A stretch of DNA of 64,000 nucleotides. It comes from Bin55 sp963667455 (lineage in GTDB: Bacteria; Pseudomonadota; Gammaproteobacteria; Pseudomonadales; Azotimanducaceae). The notes below the pieces were generated by a model. The model was not told the origin of the DNA and made no database searches. It worked only from the letters and a program-made list of their open reading frames with translations. The stretch lies in NCBI GenBank assembly GCA_963667455.2, contig CAXXFR010000013.1, forward strand, positions 186,001 through 250,000. Reading direction: 5' to 3'. A program made the translations under genes and the position numbers. Each line of letters begins with the position of its first letter. The first letter of the stretch is position 1. Below, one piece after another: positions 8,080 through 16,480 of the stretch.

Positions 8080-8482
8080 CAGAATGTTGCCCTAACCTGC
8101 TACGGCTCTCGGCCGCAGGACGCTAGGGGGCATAGTCTCTGTTCGCTCCCGCTAAGTTCGCTACGTCTAACTCAAGCCCTTACGATACATCTGACTAACA
8201 TAACCACGTAGCTCGTAGGCTCAAACGCAGATTGTGCACTAAGAGAACGAGAATCACAAGTCTGTTTTGTCTTGTTCTCGTGTAGGGAATGAAACTGGGG
8301 TCCCTCCATTCGCAGTGAACTCATGCTCGACCATTAGACAGAGCAGTTCAGATGCCTGAATATTTCAGCCTACATCGAAGACCGTAGACGTGCGTCACTG
8401 CGTGACCTGAGCCCCATTCCGCATGGGTTCTCCCCAGTCTACTTGGCCATTGTGAAAAACCGAGTTTAGGTCGAGATGCCGC
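8080..8482. other. Gene-free stretch with several dyads, possible structured RNA
   Basis: About 400 bases with no supportable reading frame. Two further dyads are visible. CCTGC near 8096 and GCAGG near 8116 flank a GC-rich arm. ACGAGA near 8249 and TCTCGT near 8277, with inner ACAAG/CTTGT, flank a T-rich loop. Together with the terminator-like hairpin at 8043-8079 this could be a small RNA transcribed on the minus strand, or a long 3' untranslated region of the gene at 8483-9463. No tmRNA, RNase P or SRP RNA hallmark motif was found. Confidence 0.35.
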
Positions 8483-9463
8483 CTATAGCTCTTTTGTCCT
8501 AGCGTTCCGAGCAAGAGACTCGATCTGTGGAACGAAACGGCACAAGAACTCGAAAGTCTGATCCTCCATATGCGAATATCCATCCGTGCTCCAATGAGGT
8601 TCTTCGTCGTATGGTTTACACCACGTCAACCGCGACCACTGTTCATGCTTGGAGTCGTAGACGACAATCTCCTCTCGGCGTGACCAGAGTCGCAACTCGT
8701 TCACGACAAGCATCGGAGTACTCGGGTCTGCGTGACCGTCCTTGAAAATGCTCAGTACGCCTCTTTGAAGAAACGCTCTACTGTCGTCGCAGTTGACATT
8801 GAATTTCCTGCAAATCTTCCACAAGACCTCAGTGGGCAAGTCCACTTCCGCACGACTCTTGCCTTCCATGTCAGCGACAATTCGTTCAGCGACATCAATA
8901 CTCATCCAAGCAACCGCAGCACCTGATCTACGGATTTCATAGAACTCCGTTTCTCGGTCTTTGAGTTCATCGAAAGTTCCCCAGTAGCTATCACCGAGAC
9001 AGTTTTTGCCCCGTTTGCCGGCCGAACGCAGTTTGGCAATCGAATTCAAGGGAACCGCTGTGTACGACTTGTCGAGAACTATCGGTTCGCTCGGTCCGTA
9101 TTCCCTCCTTTCGTTTCTCCTCCTTCCCGCTTTGTTGACTAGCCCACGCGCTTCCCTACATTCTTGGACAGTCGTCAGCCAAGGTTGCCTATGATCGATA
9201 TGCTTCAGAAAGTCCTTGATACGACGGCGCGTGCTCAGGTCGTAGCTGCCGTTCTCGCACCAATCTTGCATAGAACGGATCTGTCGCACGGTTCTACACA
9301 CCGATTTCAGTTCTTTGGAATCGCGCCCACGACGATTTCTTCGACCGGGCTCGCTGAAGTGGTGGTCTATTGCCTCTTGTACCTTTCGGCGACGGTGTCT
9401 TGGCTCGATTGTCGACAACAATCGATTGAGTTCGGTAGATGGTCTCATTGCGTAGTGTTTCAA
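8483..9463 (-). CDS. Hypothetical protein with a faint PcfJ-like motif
   Basis: A 326-residue protein I do not recognise with confidence. TTG at 9463 is the likely start because AGGAGAGG lies five bases upstream. The N-terminal 150 residues are very rich in Arg, Lys and Glu. A middle block (IAKLRSAGKRGKNCLGDSYW, then EFYEIRRSGAAVAWMSID) resembles the 'L...G+.L.NCL' and 'lR....va...i' pattern of PcfJ-like proteins encoded on mobile and plasmid elements. The C-terminus is rich in Trp and acidic residues. It lies alone between gene-poor stretches, next to the NYN gene, suggesting an accessory islet. Function unknown. Confidence 0.55.
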   Translation of the reverse strand: MKHYAMRPSTELNRLLSTIEPRHRRRKVQEAIDHHFSEPGRRNRRGRDSKELKSVCRTVRQIRSMQDWCENGSYDLSTRRRIKDFLKHIDHRQPWLTTVQECREARGLVNKAGRRRNERREYGPSEPIVLDKSYTAVPLNSIAKLRSAGKRGKNCLGDSYWGTFDELKDRETEFYEIRRSGAAVAWMSIDVAERIVADMEGKSRAEVDLPTEVLWKICRKFNVNCDDSRAFLQRGVLSIFKDGHADPSTPMLVVNELRLWSRREEIVVYDSKHEQWSRLTWCKPYDEEPHWSTDGYSHMEDQTFEFLCRFVPQIESLARNARTKEL

Positions 9464-9653
9464 CGTTCCTCTCCTCGTATTTCTTGTTATGGGTATGGTT
9501 TGCGGCCTCTCGAGCTAACGAGTGTCAGTCCGCGTTAATGCTTGTGTGAAAGTCGGTCAATTTGGCTAGATGGGCGTGCTCCCCGATTTCTTTCCTAACT
9601 GTTAAATATGTGGGGTCGAGCGACCCAAAAATCAAGGCAAATTCAGGCCAATT

Positions 9654-11075
9654 TCACGTCGAATTGATGAGTTTCCCAGGGTTCATAATGCCGTTGGGAT
9701 CGAGTACTCGTTTGATCGCTCGCATTGCCTCAATTTCCTCTGTGGAACGGCTATATTCCAGATAGTCTCGTTTCAACAGTCCGACACCATGTTCCGCCGA
9801 GATGCTGCCTCCTCGCCTGGCTATCTCGCCGAACAGCAAAGGATTGATCGAGCGACAGCGTTCTTGAAACTCATCGATGTCGATAGACGACGGTTTGAGT
9901 ATGTTGAGATGGAGATTGCCGTCGCCGATGTGTCCGAACCAACAGACGTCCAGATCGGGGTAGTGTTTGTTGACCACAGCGTCGACATCGGCTAGGAACC
10001 CTGGAACTTCAGATATGCGGACCGAGATGTCGTTCTTGTAGGGTGTCGAATCTGCAATGCTCTCGGTGATGCCTTCTCTTAGCGTCCAGAGTGCCTGGGA
10101 TTGCGCCTCCGACTGGCTGATCACTCCCTCTCGAACCCAGCCTTGGTTCACACAGTCTTCGAACGCGCCGAATGCTTCGGCATCTCGGATCCGGTCGTAC
10201 TCCAGCAAGGCGTAATAGTTTGACTTTGATTCCATCGGACGTTGAACGTGTCGATGCTCAATCACTCGAGATAGAGCGAACTCTGAGAAGAACTCGAACG
10301 CCGATAGATCCACGGCTCGTCGAAATCGATGAAGAATGGCGAGGAGATGCTCTAGCTGGTCGACGCAAAGAACCATGACTTGTTGATCTGGCGGTTGTGA
10401 GTGAAGCTTCATTTCAGCCTCGACTATGAACCCTAATGTGCCTTCGGATCCGATGAAGAGATGACGCAGGTCGAAGCCCGTGGCGTTCTTCACCAGACCT
10501 CGGTTGAGTTGCATGACGTCGCCTTTTCCTGTCACGACCGTCAGGCCTGCAACCCAATCTCGCGTCATTCCGTAGCGAATGACTCGAATGCCACCTGCGT
10601 TCGTGGCGATGTTCCCTCCAATCTGGCTCGAACCGGACGAGGAGAAATCGACCGGGTAGAACAATCCGTGTTTCAGTGCGTACTCTTGTAGTTGAGCAGT
10701 AACGACTCCTGCTTCGCAACTCACTGTCTCGTCAACCGAATTGAAACCAAGAATGCGATTCATGCGGTCAAACGACACGACCACTTCGCGATTGGAGGCG
10801 ACGCATCCACCTGATAGCCCGGTACGACCTCCAGACGGGACGAGACGATAGCCGTGCTTGTTGGCAGTGCGGACGAGCTCTACCACTTGGTCGATATTCG
10901 CGGGTAGTGCAATAGCGAGCGGATCAACTTTGAATGCCTTGGTCCAATCGGTTCCCCAATGTGCGAGATCGTTCTCGTCGAGTTTCAATTGATCGGCTGA
11001 TAGAAACGGTCGAACTAGCTCGACGAACCGCCTTCGCTCTTGGTCTTGATGCTGTGAATCAGCTGGACTATTCAT
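9654..11075 (-). CDS. FAD-binding D-2-hydroxyacid dehydrogenase (D-2-hydroxyglutarate/D-lactate/GlcD type)
   Basis: A 473-residue FAD-linked oxidase. The PP-loop motif PSGGRTGLSGGCV, the FSSSGSSQIGGNIATNAGG block and TGFDLRHLFIGSEGTLG form the FAD-binding domain in the first half. The cap domain ends with GHIGDGNLHLNI and ISAEHGVGLLK, the substrate-pocket signature of the GlcD/DLD/D2HGDH group. It oxidises a D-2-hydroxy acid to the 2-oxo acid and passes electrons to an acceptor. The substrate cannot be fixed from sequence. D-2-hydroxyglutarate is plausible for this length. Pgk lies 40 bases upstream on the same strand. Confidence 0.85.
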   Translation of the reverse strand: MNSPADSQHQDQERRRFVELVRPFLSADQLKLDENDLAHWGTDWTKAFKVDPLAIALPANIDQVVELVRTANKHGYRLVPSGGRTGLSGGCVASNREVVVSFDRMNRILGFNSVDETVSCEAGVVTAQLQEYALKHGLFYPVDFSSSGSSQIGGNIATNAGGIRVIRYGMTRDWVAGLTVVTGKGDVMQLNRGLVKNATGFDLRHLFIGSEGTLGFIVEAEMKLHSQPPDQQVMVLCVDQLEHLLAILHRFRRAVDLSAFEFFSEFALSRVIEHRHVQRPMESKSNYYALLEYDRIRDAEAFGAFEDCVNQGWVREGVISQSEAQSQALWTLREGITESIADSTPYKNDISVRISEVPGFLADVDAVVNKHYPDLDVCWFGHIGDGNLHLNILKPSSIDIDEFQERCRSINPLLFGEIARRGGSISAEHGVGLLKRDYLEYSRSTEEIEAMRAIKRVLDPNGIMNPGKLINST

Positions 11076-11115
11076 CGACCGCGCAAGAGTTAGGGAGCTT
11101 TGTTGGAGTTGAGAG

Positions 11116-12309
11116 TCATGCTTGACTGTGCTGATGGGAATGTACCTTGAGTGCTCGGACCGATGGAAGTTCCTTCCCTTCCAGTACCGCTAGAAAAGCA
11201 CCACCACCTGTTGAAACATAGGACATCGATCTCTTGAGTCCATAGTTCTCCATAGCGGCGATAGTGTCTCCGCCACCGGCGAGCGTGTAAGCCGACGATG
11301 TCGCGATGGCTTCGCCCACTACACGAGTCCCTTCGCCAAACTGGTCGAACTCGAACACACCCATCGGTCCGTTCCAGACAATGGTTTGGGCATGTTGAAG
11401 CCTGGCAGCGTAGTCTCTCGCCGTACGAGGTCCAATGTCGCTAATGGTGTCTGTGTCTCGCACTTCATTGACTGATCGCAATGTTGCGACTTTTTCTATT
11501 GCTATCTCTGTACACGTCATAGCGTCGATCGGCAACGGAACATCCGTGCGTTCCATGATCGAAACTGCCATGTCGGTCAAGTCCTCTTCCACCAAGGAGC
11601 GACCAACTGGGTTGCCCTTAGCGAGCAGGAAAGTGTTTGCCATCCCACCACCGACCAGAATCGTGTCAGCGACTTCGGACAACCGCACCAGCGCTTCGAG
11701 TTTTCCGGATATTTTCGCGCCTCCAACAACTGCGATCAGTGGTCTCTTCGGGTCGAGCATTACTCTTTCGAGGCTCTCCAATTCTTGGGCAAGCAGCGGA
11801 CCAGCGCAAGCAAGGCTTGCACACTGAATGGCAGCACTGGTCGAAGCATGCGCACGGTGTGCCGTACCAAATGCATCCATCACGTAGATGTCGCCCACAC
11901 GTGCAAGTTCTGAACCTAGTGAAGAGTCGTTTTGCTCTTCGCGCGGGTCGAAACGAATGTTCTCGATTAAGGAAATCCGTCCTGAGACTACACCTTCATT
12001 TTCATTGGAAGGATCGTTCAGAAATTCGTCTTGCCAATCCACGACGAGCCGAACCTTCCGTTCGAAGAGTTGCGATAGATGTTGCGAGACAGGTTGGAGC
12101 GAAAACCTCGGGTCTACACGAGATTGGGGTCTTCCCAAGTGCGAGACCAGTACGACTTCGGCCTCGCGGTCTAAACAGTACTGGATAGTCGGAAGAGTGG
12201 CACGTATGCGCTCGTCGTTTGCGACTTGCCCATCCGCGAGCGGAACATTTAGATCAACTCGGATAACGACACGCTTGCCAGCAATGTCGACGGACTCGAG
12301 GGTCAACAT
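11116..12309 (-). CDS. pgk: Phosphoglycerate kinase
   Basis: A 397-residue enzyme of standard length. The N-terminal VVIRVDLNVPL, the VSHLGRPQS phosphate site, the hinge region with VVGGAKISGKLEAL and the C-terminal nucleotide-binding TLAGGGDTIAAM with STGGGAFLAVLEG are all intact. It transfers a phosphate between 1,3-bisphosphoglycerate and ADP in glycolysis and gluconeogenesis. It follows tkt by seven bases in the same direction, so the pair forms a central-carbon operon. Gap and pyk are not in the window. Confidence 0.97.
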   Translation of the reverse strand: MLTLESVDIAGKRVVIRVDLNVPLADGQVANDERIRATLPTIQYCLDREAEVVLVSHLGRPQSRVDPRFSLQPVSQHLSQLFERKVRLVVDWQDEFLNDPSNENEGVVSGRISLIENIRFDPREEQNDSSLGSELARVGDIYVMDAFGTAHRAHASTSAAIQCASLACAGPLLAQELESLERVMLDPKRPLIAVVGGAKISGKLEALVRLSEVADTILVGGGMANTFLLAKGNPVGRSLVEEDLTDMAVSIMERTDVPLPIDAMTCTEIAIEKVATLRSVNEVRDTDTISDIGPRTARDYAARLQHAQTIVWNGPMGVFEFDQFGEGTRVVGEAIATSSAYTLAGGGDTIAAMENYGLKRSMSYVSTGGGAFLAVLEGKELPSVRALKVHSHQHSQA

Positions 12310-12316
12310 AGGTGCT

Positions 12317-14305
12317 TCAGTCGAGGAACGAATGGACCGCCTTCACCAGTGCATCGACATTGATTCCCATTGCATCCATGGCTATCGGACCGGGTGCTGA
12401 GACTCCAAACCGATCAATTCCAACGACGATTCCGTCAAGACCAACAAAGCTACGCCAAAATGCCGTGTGGCCCGCTTCAATGGCAATGCGCCTGCGAACC
12501 GAAGATGGCAATACCTGCTCTTGATAATCGTCATCTTGCTCCAGGAAACGATCCACGCTTGGCATCGACACAACCCGAACTCCGGAACCCGCCTCGTCGA
12601 GTTGCAGCACGGCTTCAATGGCGACCTCGACTTCGGACCCGGTTGCAATGATGATCACTTCGAGCTTGTCACGTTCACGCTGCAAGATGTAACCGCCCCG
12701 ATCAATCTGTCTCACAGCGTGAGGCACTCGAGACTGAGTTTGCGTCTTTTGACGGGTCAAAACGATGGCAGTGGGACCGTTCTTTCGCAAGAGTGCAGAT
12801 TTCCACGCAACTGCCGTTTCCACGCTGTCGCAAGGTCTCCAGACTGACATGTTGGGAGTCGTCCGGAGATTGGTCAGTTGTTCGATGGGTTGATGGGTGG
12901 GACCGTCCTCGCCAAGTCCCACAGAATCGTGTGTGTAGACGAATATGTGCTGCAGTCCCATCAGTGCGGACAGCCTTACAGCGTTGCGGCCGTACTCCAT
13001 GAAGACAAGGAAAGTTCCGGTGTAAGGAATGAACCCACCATGAAGCGACATTCCATTGGCGATTGCGGTCATGCCGAACTCACGGACTCCAAAATTCAGA
13101 TAGCGGCCTCCTTCCCATAGCCATCCTGCTCCGTTCCACTGGGTGTTGTTCGACCCCGTCAAATCTGCTGAGCCCCCAAACAACTCTGGTAGCTTCGGAC
13201 CCATGAAGTCCAAACTCTTGCCGGATGCTTTTCTTGTCTCTAGTGGTTCGAGTCTTGATTGACACTGATCGCGAAACTCATCCAATGATGATTCGAATCC
13301 CTTGGGAAGTCGGCCTTTGAGGCGGCGGTCAAGTTCCTCCGCGAGACTGGGGAACTGCTGCTGATACGCACTCAACGAGTCCTGCCATTTGCTCTCCGCA
13401 GACTCACCTTTGGAGCGCATGTTCCATTCGTCGTACAACTCATCTGGAACTTCGAACGGTTCGTAGTCCCAACCAAGCACCTGGCGAGCGGCGGAGATCT
13501 CATCTTCGCCCAATGGAGCTCCATGCGCATCAGCTGTACCGCTTTTCTCTGGTGCGCCATAGCCGATGGTCGTTTTGCACACGACTAAGGTGGGTTTGTC
13601 CGACGGAGTTGTGGCAGTTTCAAGTGCGGTTCGAACTGCGTCTTGGTCGTGACCATCAATGTTGTCGATGACCCTCCATCCATAGGCTTCAAAACGGGCA
13701 GGCACGCTCTCGGTGTACCAATGTTTGGTTTCACCGTCGATGGAGATTCCGTTGTCGTCGTAAATCGCAATGAGTTTCCCCAACCCCAAAGTTCCAGCTA
13801 GCGAAGCTGCCTCATGCGAAATTCCTTCCATCAAGCAGCCGTCTCCGACGATCACCCAGGTCCTATGGTCGACGATGCCGTGACCAGGACGATTGAACTC
13901 TTGCGAGAGTTGCTTTTCCGCCAATGTCATACCCACTGCATTGGCAAGTCCTTGGCCAAGCGGTCCGGTGGTTGTCTCGATTCCCGGACACTCTCCGAAT
14001 TCGGGGTGTCCCGGTGTCTTGGAATGCAACTGGCGAAATTGCCGAATGTCTTCGATCGAAACGTCGTAGCCCGTCAGATGTAGAACGGAGTAGAGCAGCA
14101 TCGACGCATGACCGTTCGACAGCACGACACGGTCGCGGTCGAACCAATCAGGGTTATTCGGGTTGTACTTGAGAAACTCTCGCCACAAGACGTCTGCGAC
14201 ATCGGCAAGACCCATAGGAGCGCCTGGATGTCCAGAATTGGCGCGTTCAACCGCGTCCATCGCAAGAGCCCTAATGGCATTTGCACGTTGTGAAGAAATG
14301 CTCAT
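12317..14305 (-). CDS. tkt: Transketolase
   Basis: A 662-residue, full-length transketolase. The opening NAIRALAMDAVERANSGHPG, the thiamine-diphosphate site VIVGDGCLMEGISHE with IYDDNGISIDG, and the pyrimidine domain with GREFGMTAIANGMSLHGG-type residues (here GVREFGMTAIANG) are present, followed by the C-terminal domain. It shuttles two-carbon units in the non-oxidative pentose phosphate pathway. It is the first gene of tkt-pgk and is divergent from metK across a 169-base spacer. Confidence 0.97.
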   Translation of the reverse strand: MSISSQRANAIRALAMDAVERANSGHPGAPMGLADVADVLWREFLKYNPNNPDWFDRDRVVLSNGHASMLLYSVLHLTGYDVSIEDIRQFRQLHSKTPGHPEFGECPGIETTTGPLGQGLANAVGMTLAEKQLSQEFNRPGHGIVDHRTWVIVGDGCLMEGISHEAASLAGTLGLGKLIAIYDDNGISIDGETKHWYTESVPARFEAYGWRVIDNIDGHDQDAVRTALETATTPSDKPTLVVCKTTIGYGAPEKSGTADAHGAPLGEDEISAARQVLGWDYEPFEVPDELYDEWNMRSKGESAESKWQDSLSAYQQQFPSLAEELDRRLKGRLPKGFESSLDEFRDQCQSRLEPLETRKASGKSLDFMGPKLPELFGGSADLTGSNNTQWNGAGWLWEGGRYLNFGVREFGMTAIANGMSLHGGFIPYTGTFLVFMEYGRNAVRLSALMGLQHIFVYTHDSVGLGEDGPTHQPIEQLTNLRTTPNMSVWRPCDSVETAVAWKSALLRKNGPTAIVLTRQKTQTQSRVPHAVRQIDRGGYILQRERDKLEVIIIATGSEVEVAIEAVLQLDEAGSGVRVVSMPSVDRFLEQDDDYQEQVLPSSVRRRIAIEAGHTAFWRSFVGLDGIVVGIDRFGVSAPGPIAMDAMGINVDALVKAVHSFLD

Positions 14306-14474
14306 GTACTTCTACTTTTTCTCGTTCAGTGGCATCGCTGCCAGCAATTTTGTGCTAGGTGAACGCTGTGCGGTCATTTGCTGTGGAACACAAAGCCTGA
14401 ACACCTAGAGTCGGAACTCTAAATCGAGCTTCCGAGTGTTGAACTTAGAATACTCGCCACTAACAGGAGTCGAA

Positions 14475-15638
14475 ATGAGCGAATACACACTACTGACAAG
14501 CGAGTCGGTTTCCGAGGGTCATCCAGACAAGCTCGCCGACCGAATATCGGACGCGATTCTTGATGCAATGCTTGAACATGATCGCAATTCTCGTGTGGCT
14601 TGCGAGACCCTTGTCAAATCGGGTCTTGTCGTCGTCGCTGGCGAGATATCGACTGCTGCTCAGGTCGATGATCGAGATTTCGAGGATATCGCTCGAAATG
14701 TGATCCTCAAGACCGGCTACGGAGATGACAAGACGGGAATGGACCTTGCGAATTGCAAGTTTGTGTGTGCGTTGACGGAACAATCGCAAGATATTTCCCG
14801 CGGTGTAGTTGCAGTCGACAAAGATCAGGGAGCTGGCGATCAGGGAATGATGTTCGGATATGCGACGGAAGAGACTGAAGAACTGATGCCCGCGCCAATT
14901 TACTACGCCCACCAATTGATGCGCAAACACGCAAGTGTGAGACGCTCGGCAGTGGACTTTCTGGGTCCGGATGCCAAGTGTCAGTTGACGTTTGTCTACA
15001 ACGATGGAAAACCGGTCGCGATCGATACGATCGTGTTGTCAACACAACACTCTGAGGATGTCAGTAGCAAAGACATCGAAGAGGCGGTAAGGGAAGAAAT
15101 CACTCGACCAACGTTGCCCAGCAATTGGGTAAGTGGCAAGACGAAGTACTACATCAATCCGACTGGTAAATTCGTCATTGGAGGACCTGAAGGCGATTGC
15201 GGATTGACGGGAAGGAAGATCATTGTGGATACCTACGGCGGGATGGCACACCACGGCGGTGGAGCTTTTTCAGGCAAGGATCCATCCAAGGTCGATCGGT
15301 CTGCCGCCTATGCCGTCAGACATGTCGCCAAGAACATTGTGGCTGCGGGATTAGCTTCGCGATGCGAGATTCAAGTCAGCTACGCTATCGGCAGAGCAGA
15401 GCCTACTTCGGTGTCGGTTAATTCGTTTGGGACGAATCGAATCGCCGACGAGAAAATAGTGGATTTAATCGAAAGCCATTTCGATTTGCGACCAGCTTGC
15501 CTAATCGAAGACCTGAATCTCAAGCGACCCATCTACGAGCAGACAGCGACGTTTGGCCACTTTGGCCGCAATGAACCAGACTTCACATGGGAACGTACGG
15601 ATAAGGTGGAAGCTCTCAGATCTGATGCCGGGGTCTAA
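14475..15638 (+). CDS. metK: S-adenosylmethionine synthetase
   Basis: A 387-residue enzyme. The frame is open earlier (from 14436), but ATG 14475 has AGGAG eight bases upstream and gives the classical start SEYTLLTSESVSEGHPDK. The ATP signature GAGDQGMMFGYA and the P-loop-like GGGAFSGKDPSKVD are intact. It makes SAM from methionine and ATP. metF follows after eight bases, so SAM supply and methyl-folate supply are co-encoded. ahcY, a frequent partner, is absent. The 14306-14474 leader shows no riboswitch that I can recognise. Confidence 0.96.
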   Translation: MSEYTLLTSESVSEGHPDKLADRISDAILDAMLEHDRNSRVACETLVKSGLVVVAGEISTAAQVDDRDFEDIARNVILKTGYGDDKTGMDLANCKFVCALTEQSQDISRGVVAVDKDQGAGDQGMMFGYATEETEELMPAPIYYAHQLMRKHASVRRSAVDFLGPDAKCQLTFVYNDGKPVAIDTIVLSTQHSEDVSSKDIEEAVREEITRPTLPSNWVSGKTKYYINPTGKFVIGGPEGDCGLTGRKIIVDTYGGMAHHGGGAFSGKDPSKVDRSAAYAVRHVAKNIVAAGLASRCEIQVSYAIGRAEPTSVSVNSFGTNRIADEKIVDLIESHFDLRPACLIEDLNLKRPIYEQTATFGHFGRNEPDFTWERTDKVEALRSDAGV

Positions 15639-15646
15639 CGGTCGGA

Positions 15647-16480
15647 GTGTCGAGCAGCAAGTTCCACTTATCGTTCGAGTTCTACCCTCCTCGAACCGAG
15701 CAGGGCCACCACAGCCTGCTAAGGTCAGCTCAGCGGTTGATCGAGGAAAAGCCTGACTTTTTCTCCGTGACTTACGGCGCGGGCGGCACGACCAGAACGC
15801 GTACCAGTCAGGCGATTGCGAGTCTCCTGGACAAGGGTTGGAACTCCGTTCCGCATCTCTCATGGGGCGATACGCCAGCATCTGAAGTAGTCGAACAAGT
15901 GGAGAACTATCGATCTTCCGGAGTACGAGGATTTGTTCTGCTTCGAGGAGATGCTCCGTCAGGTACTGTGGGAGGCGTGTTGCACCACGCCGTGGAACTC
16001 GTGGGTCTGGTCCGAGACCGATTTGGCGATGCCTTCGAAATCTATGTTGCCGCCTACCCAGAGATGCATCCCGATGCTTCGAGCCCGTCGAATGACATCG
16101 ATCATTTGAAAGCCAAAGTGGAAGCGGGTGCAGATGCTTGTTTCACTCAGTACTTTTTCAATCCCGATGCCTACAAGTACTTCGTAGATCAATGCCTGAG
16201 CGAGAGAATCGATGTACCCATCATTCCCGGAATCATGCCAATAACCAACTACGAACGGCTGGTTGACTTTTCCACGAAGTGTGGTGCTGAAGTACCTCGG
16301 TGGATCGAACGCAAACTTCATGAGCTCAAGGATGACTCGGACGCATTGCAGGACTTCGGTTGTGAAGTCGTCCAAGCTCTATGTCAAGAGCTGTGCGATG
16401 AAGGATGCCCGGGCTTGCACTTCTATACGCTTAATCGGGCTAAACCGACGTTGCGAATTCTCAACGGCCTAACGTTGTAG
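15647..16480 (+). CDS. metF: 5,10-methylenetetrahydrofolate reductase
   Basis: A 277-residue TIM-barrel flavoprotein opening FHLSFEFYPPRTEQG, the signature MetF start with the catalytic Glu. DFFSVTYGAGG and FTQYFFNPDAY follow, then IIPGIMPITNYERL. It reduces methylene-THF to methyl-THF for methionine synthesis. GTG at 15647 is used, eight bases after the metK stop. Its 3' end overlaps by 20 bases the 3' end of the convergent CheA-like gene, so the two transcripts must run into one another. Confidence 0.94.
   Translation: MSSSKFHLSFEFYPPRTEQGHHSLLRSAQRLIEEKPDFFSVTYGAGGTTRTRTSQAIASLLDKGWNSVPHLSWGDTPASEVVEQVENYRSSGVRGFVLLRGDAPSGTVGGVLHHAVELVGLVRDRFGDAFEIYVAAYPEMHPDASSPSNDIDHLKAKVEAGADACFTQYFFNPDAYKYFVDQCLSERIDVPIIPGIMPITNYERLVDFSTKCGAEVPRWIERKLHELKDDSDALQDFGCEVVQALCQELCDEGCPGLHFYTLNRAKPTLRILNGLTL

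Noticed and set aside
8080..8300. Possible tmRNA (ssrA), because the minus strand contains GCGAAC...GACTATGCCCC resembling a proteolysis-tag frame
   Set aside because: No GGTTCGA-type T arm, no CCA-bearing acceptor stem, and the putative tag does not end in the usual Ala-Leu-Ala-Ala; the similarity is too short.
9611..9630. Palindrome GGGTCGAGCGACCC followed by AAAAA as a terminator
   Set aside because: The A run follows on the plus strand, where no gene ends; on the minus strand the stem is not followed by T residues, so it is not a terminator for either strand.
11637..12188. Plus-strand frame of 183 codons inside pgk
   Set aside because: Antisense shadow of pgk with no signature or ribosome-binding site.
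14306..14474. SAM or SAH riboswitch upstream of metK
   Set aside because: I could find no recognisable conserved core of these riboswitches in the 169-base spacer; a normal promoter region is the simpler reading.
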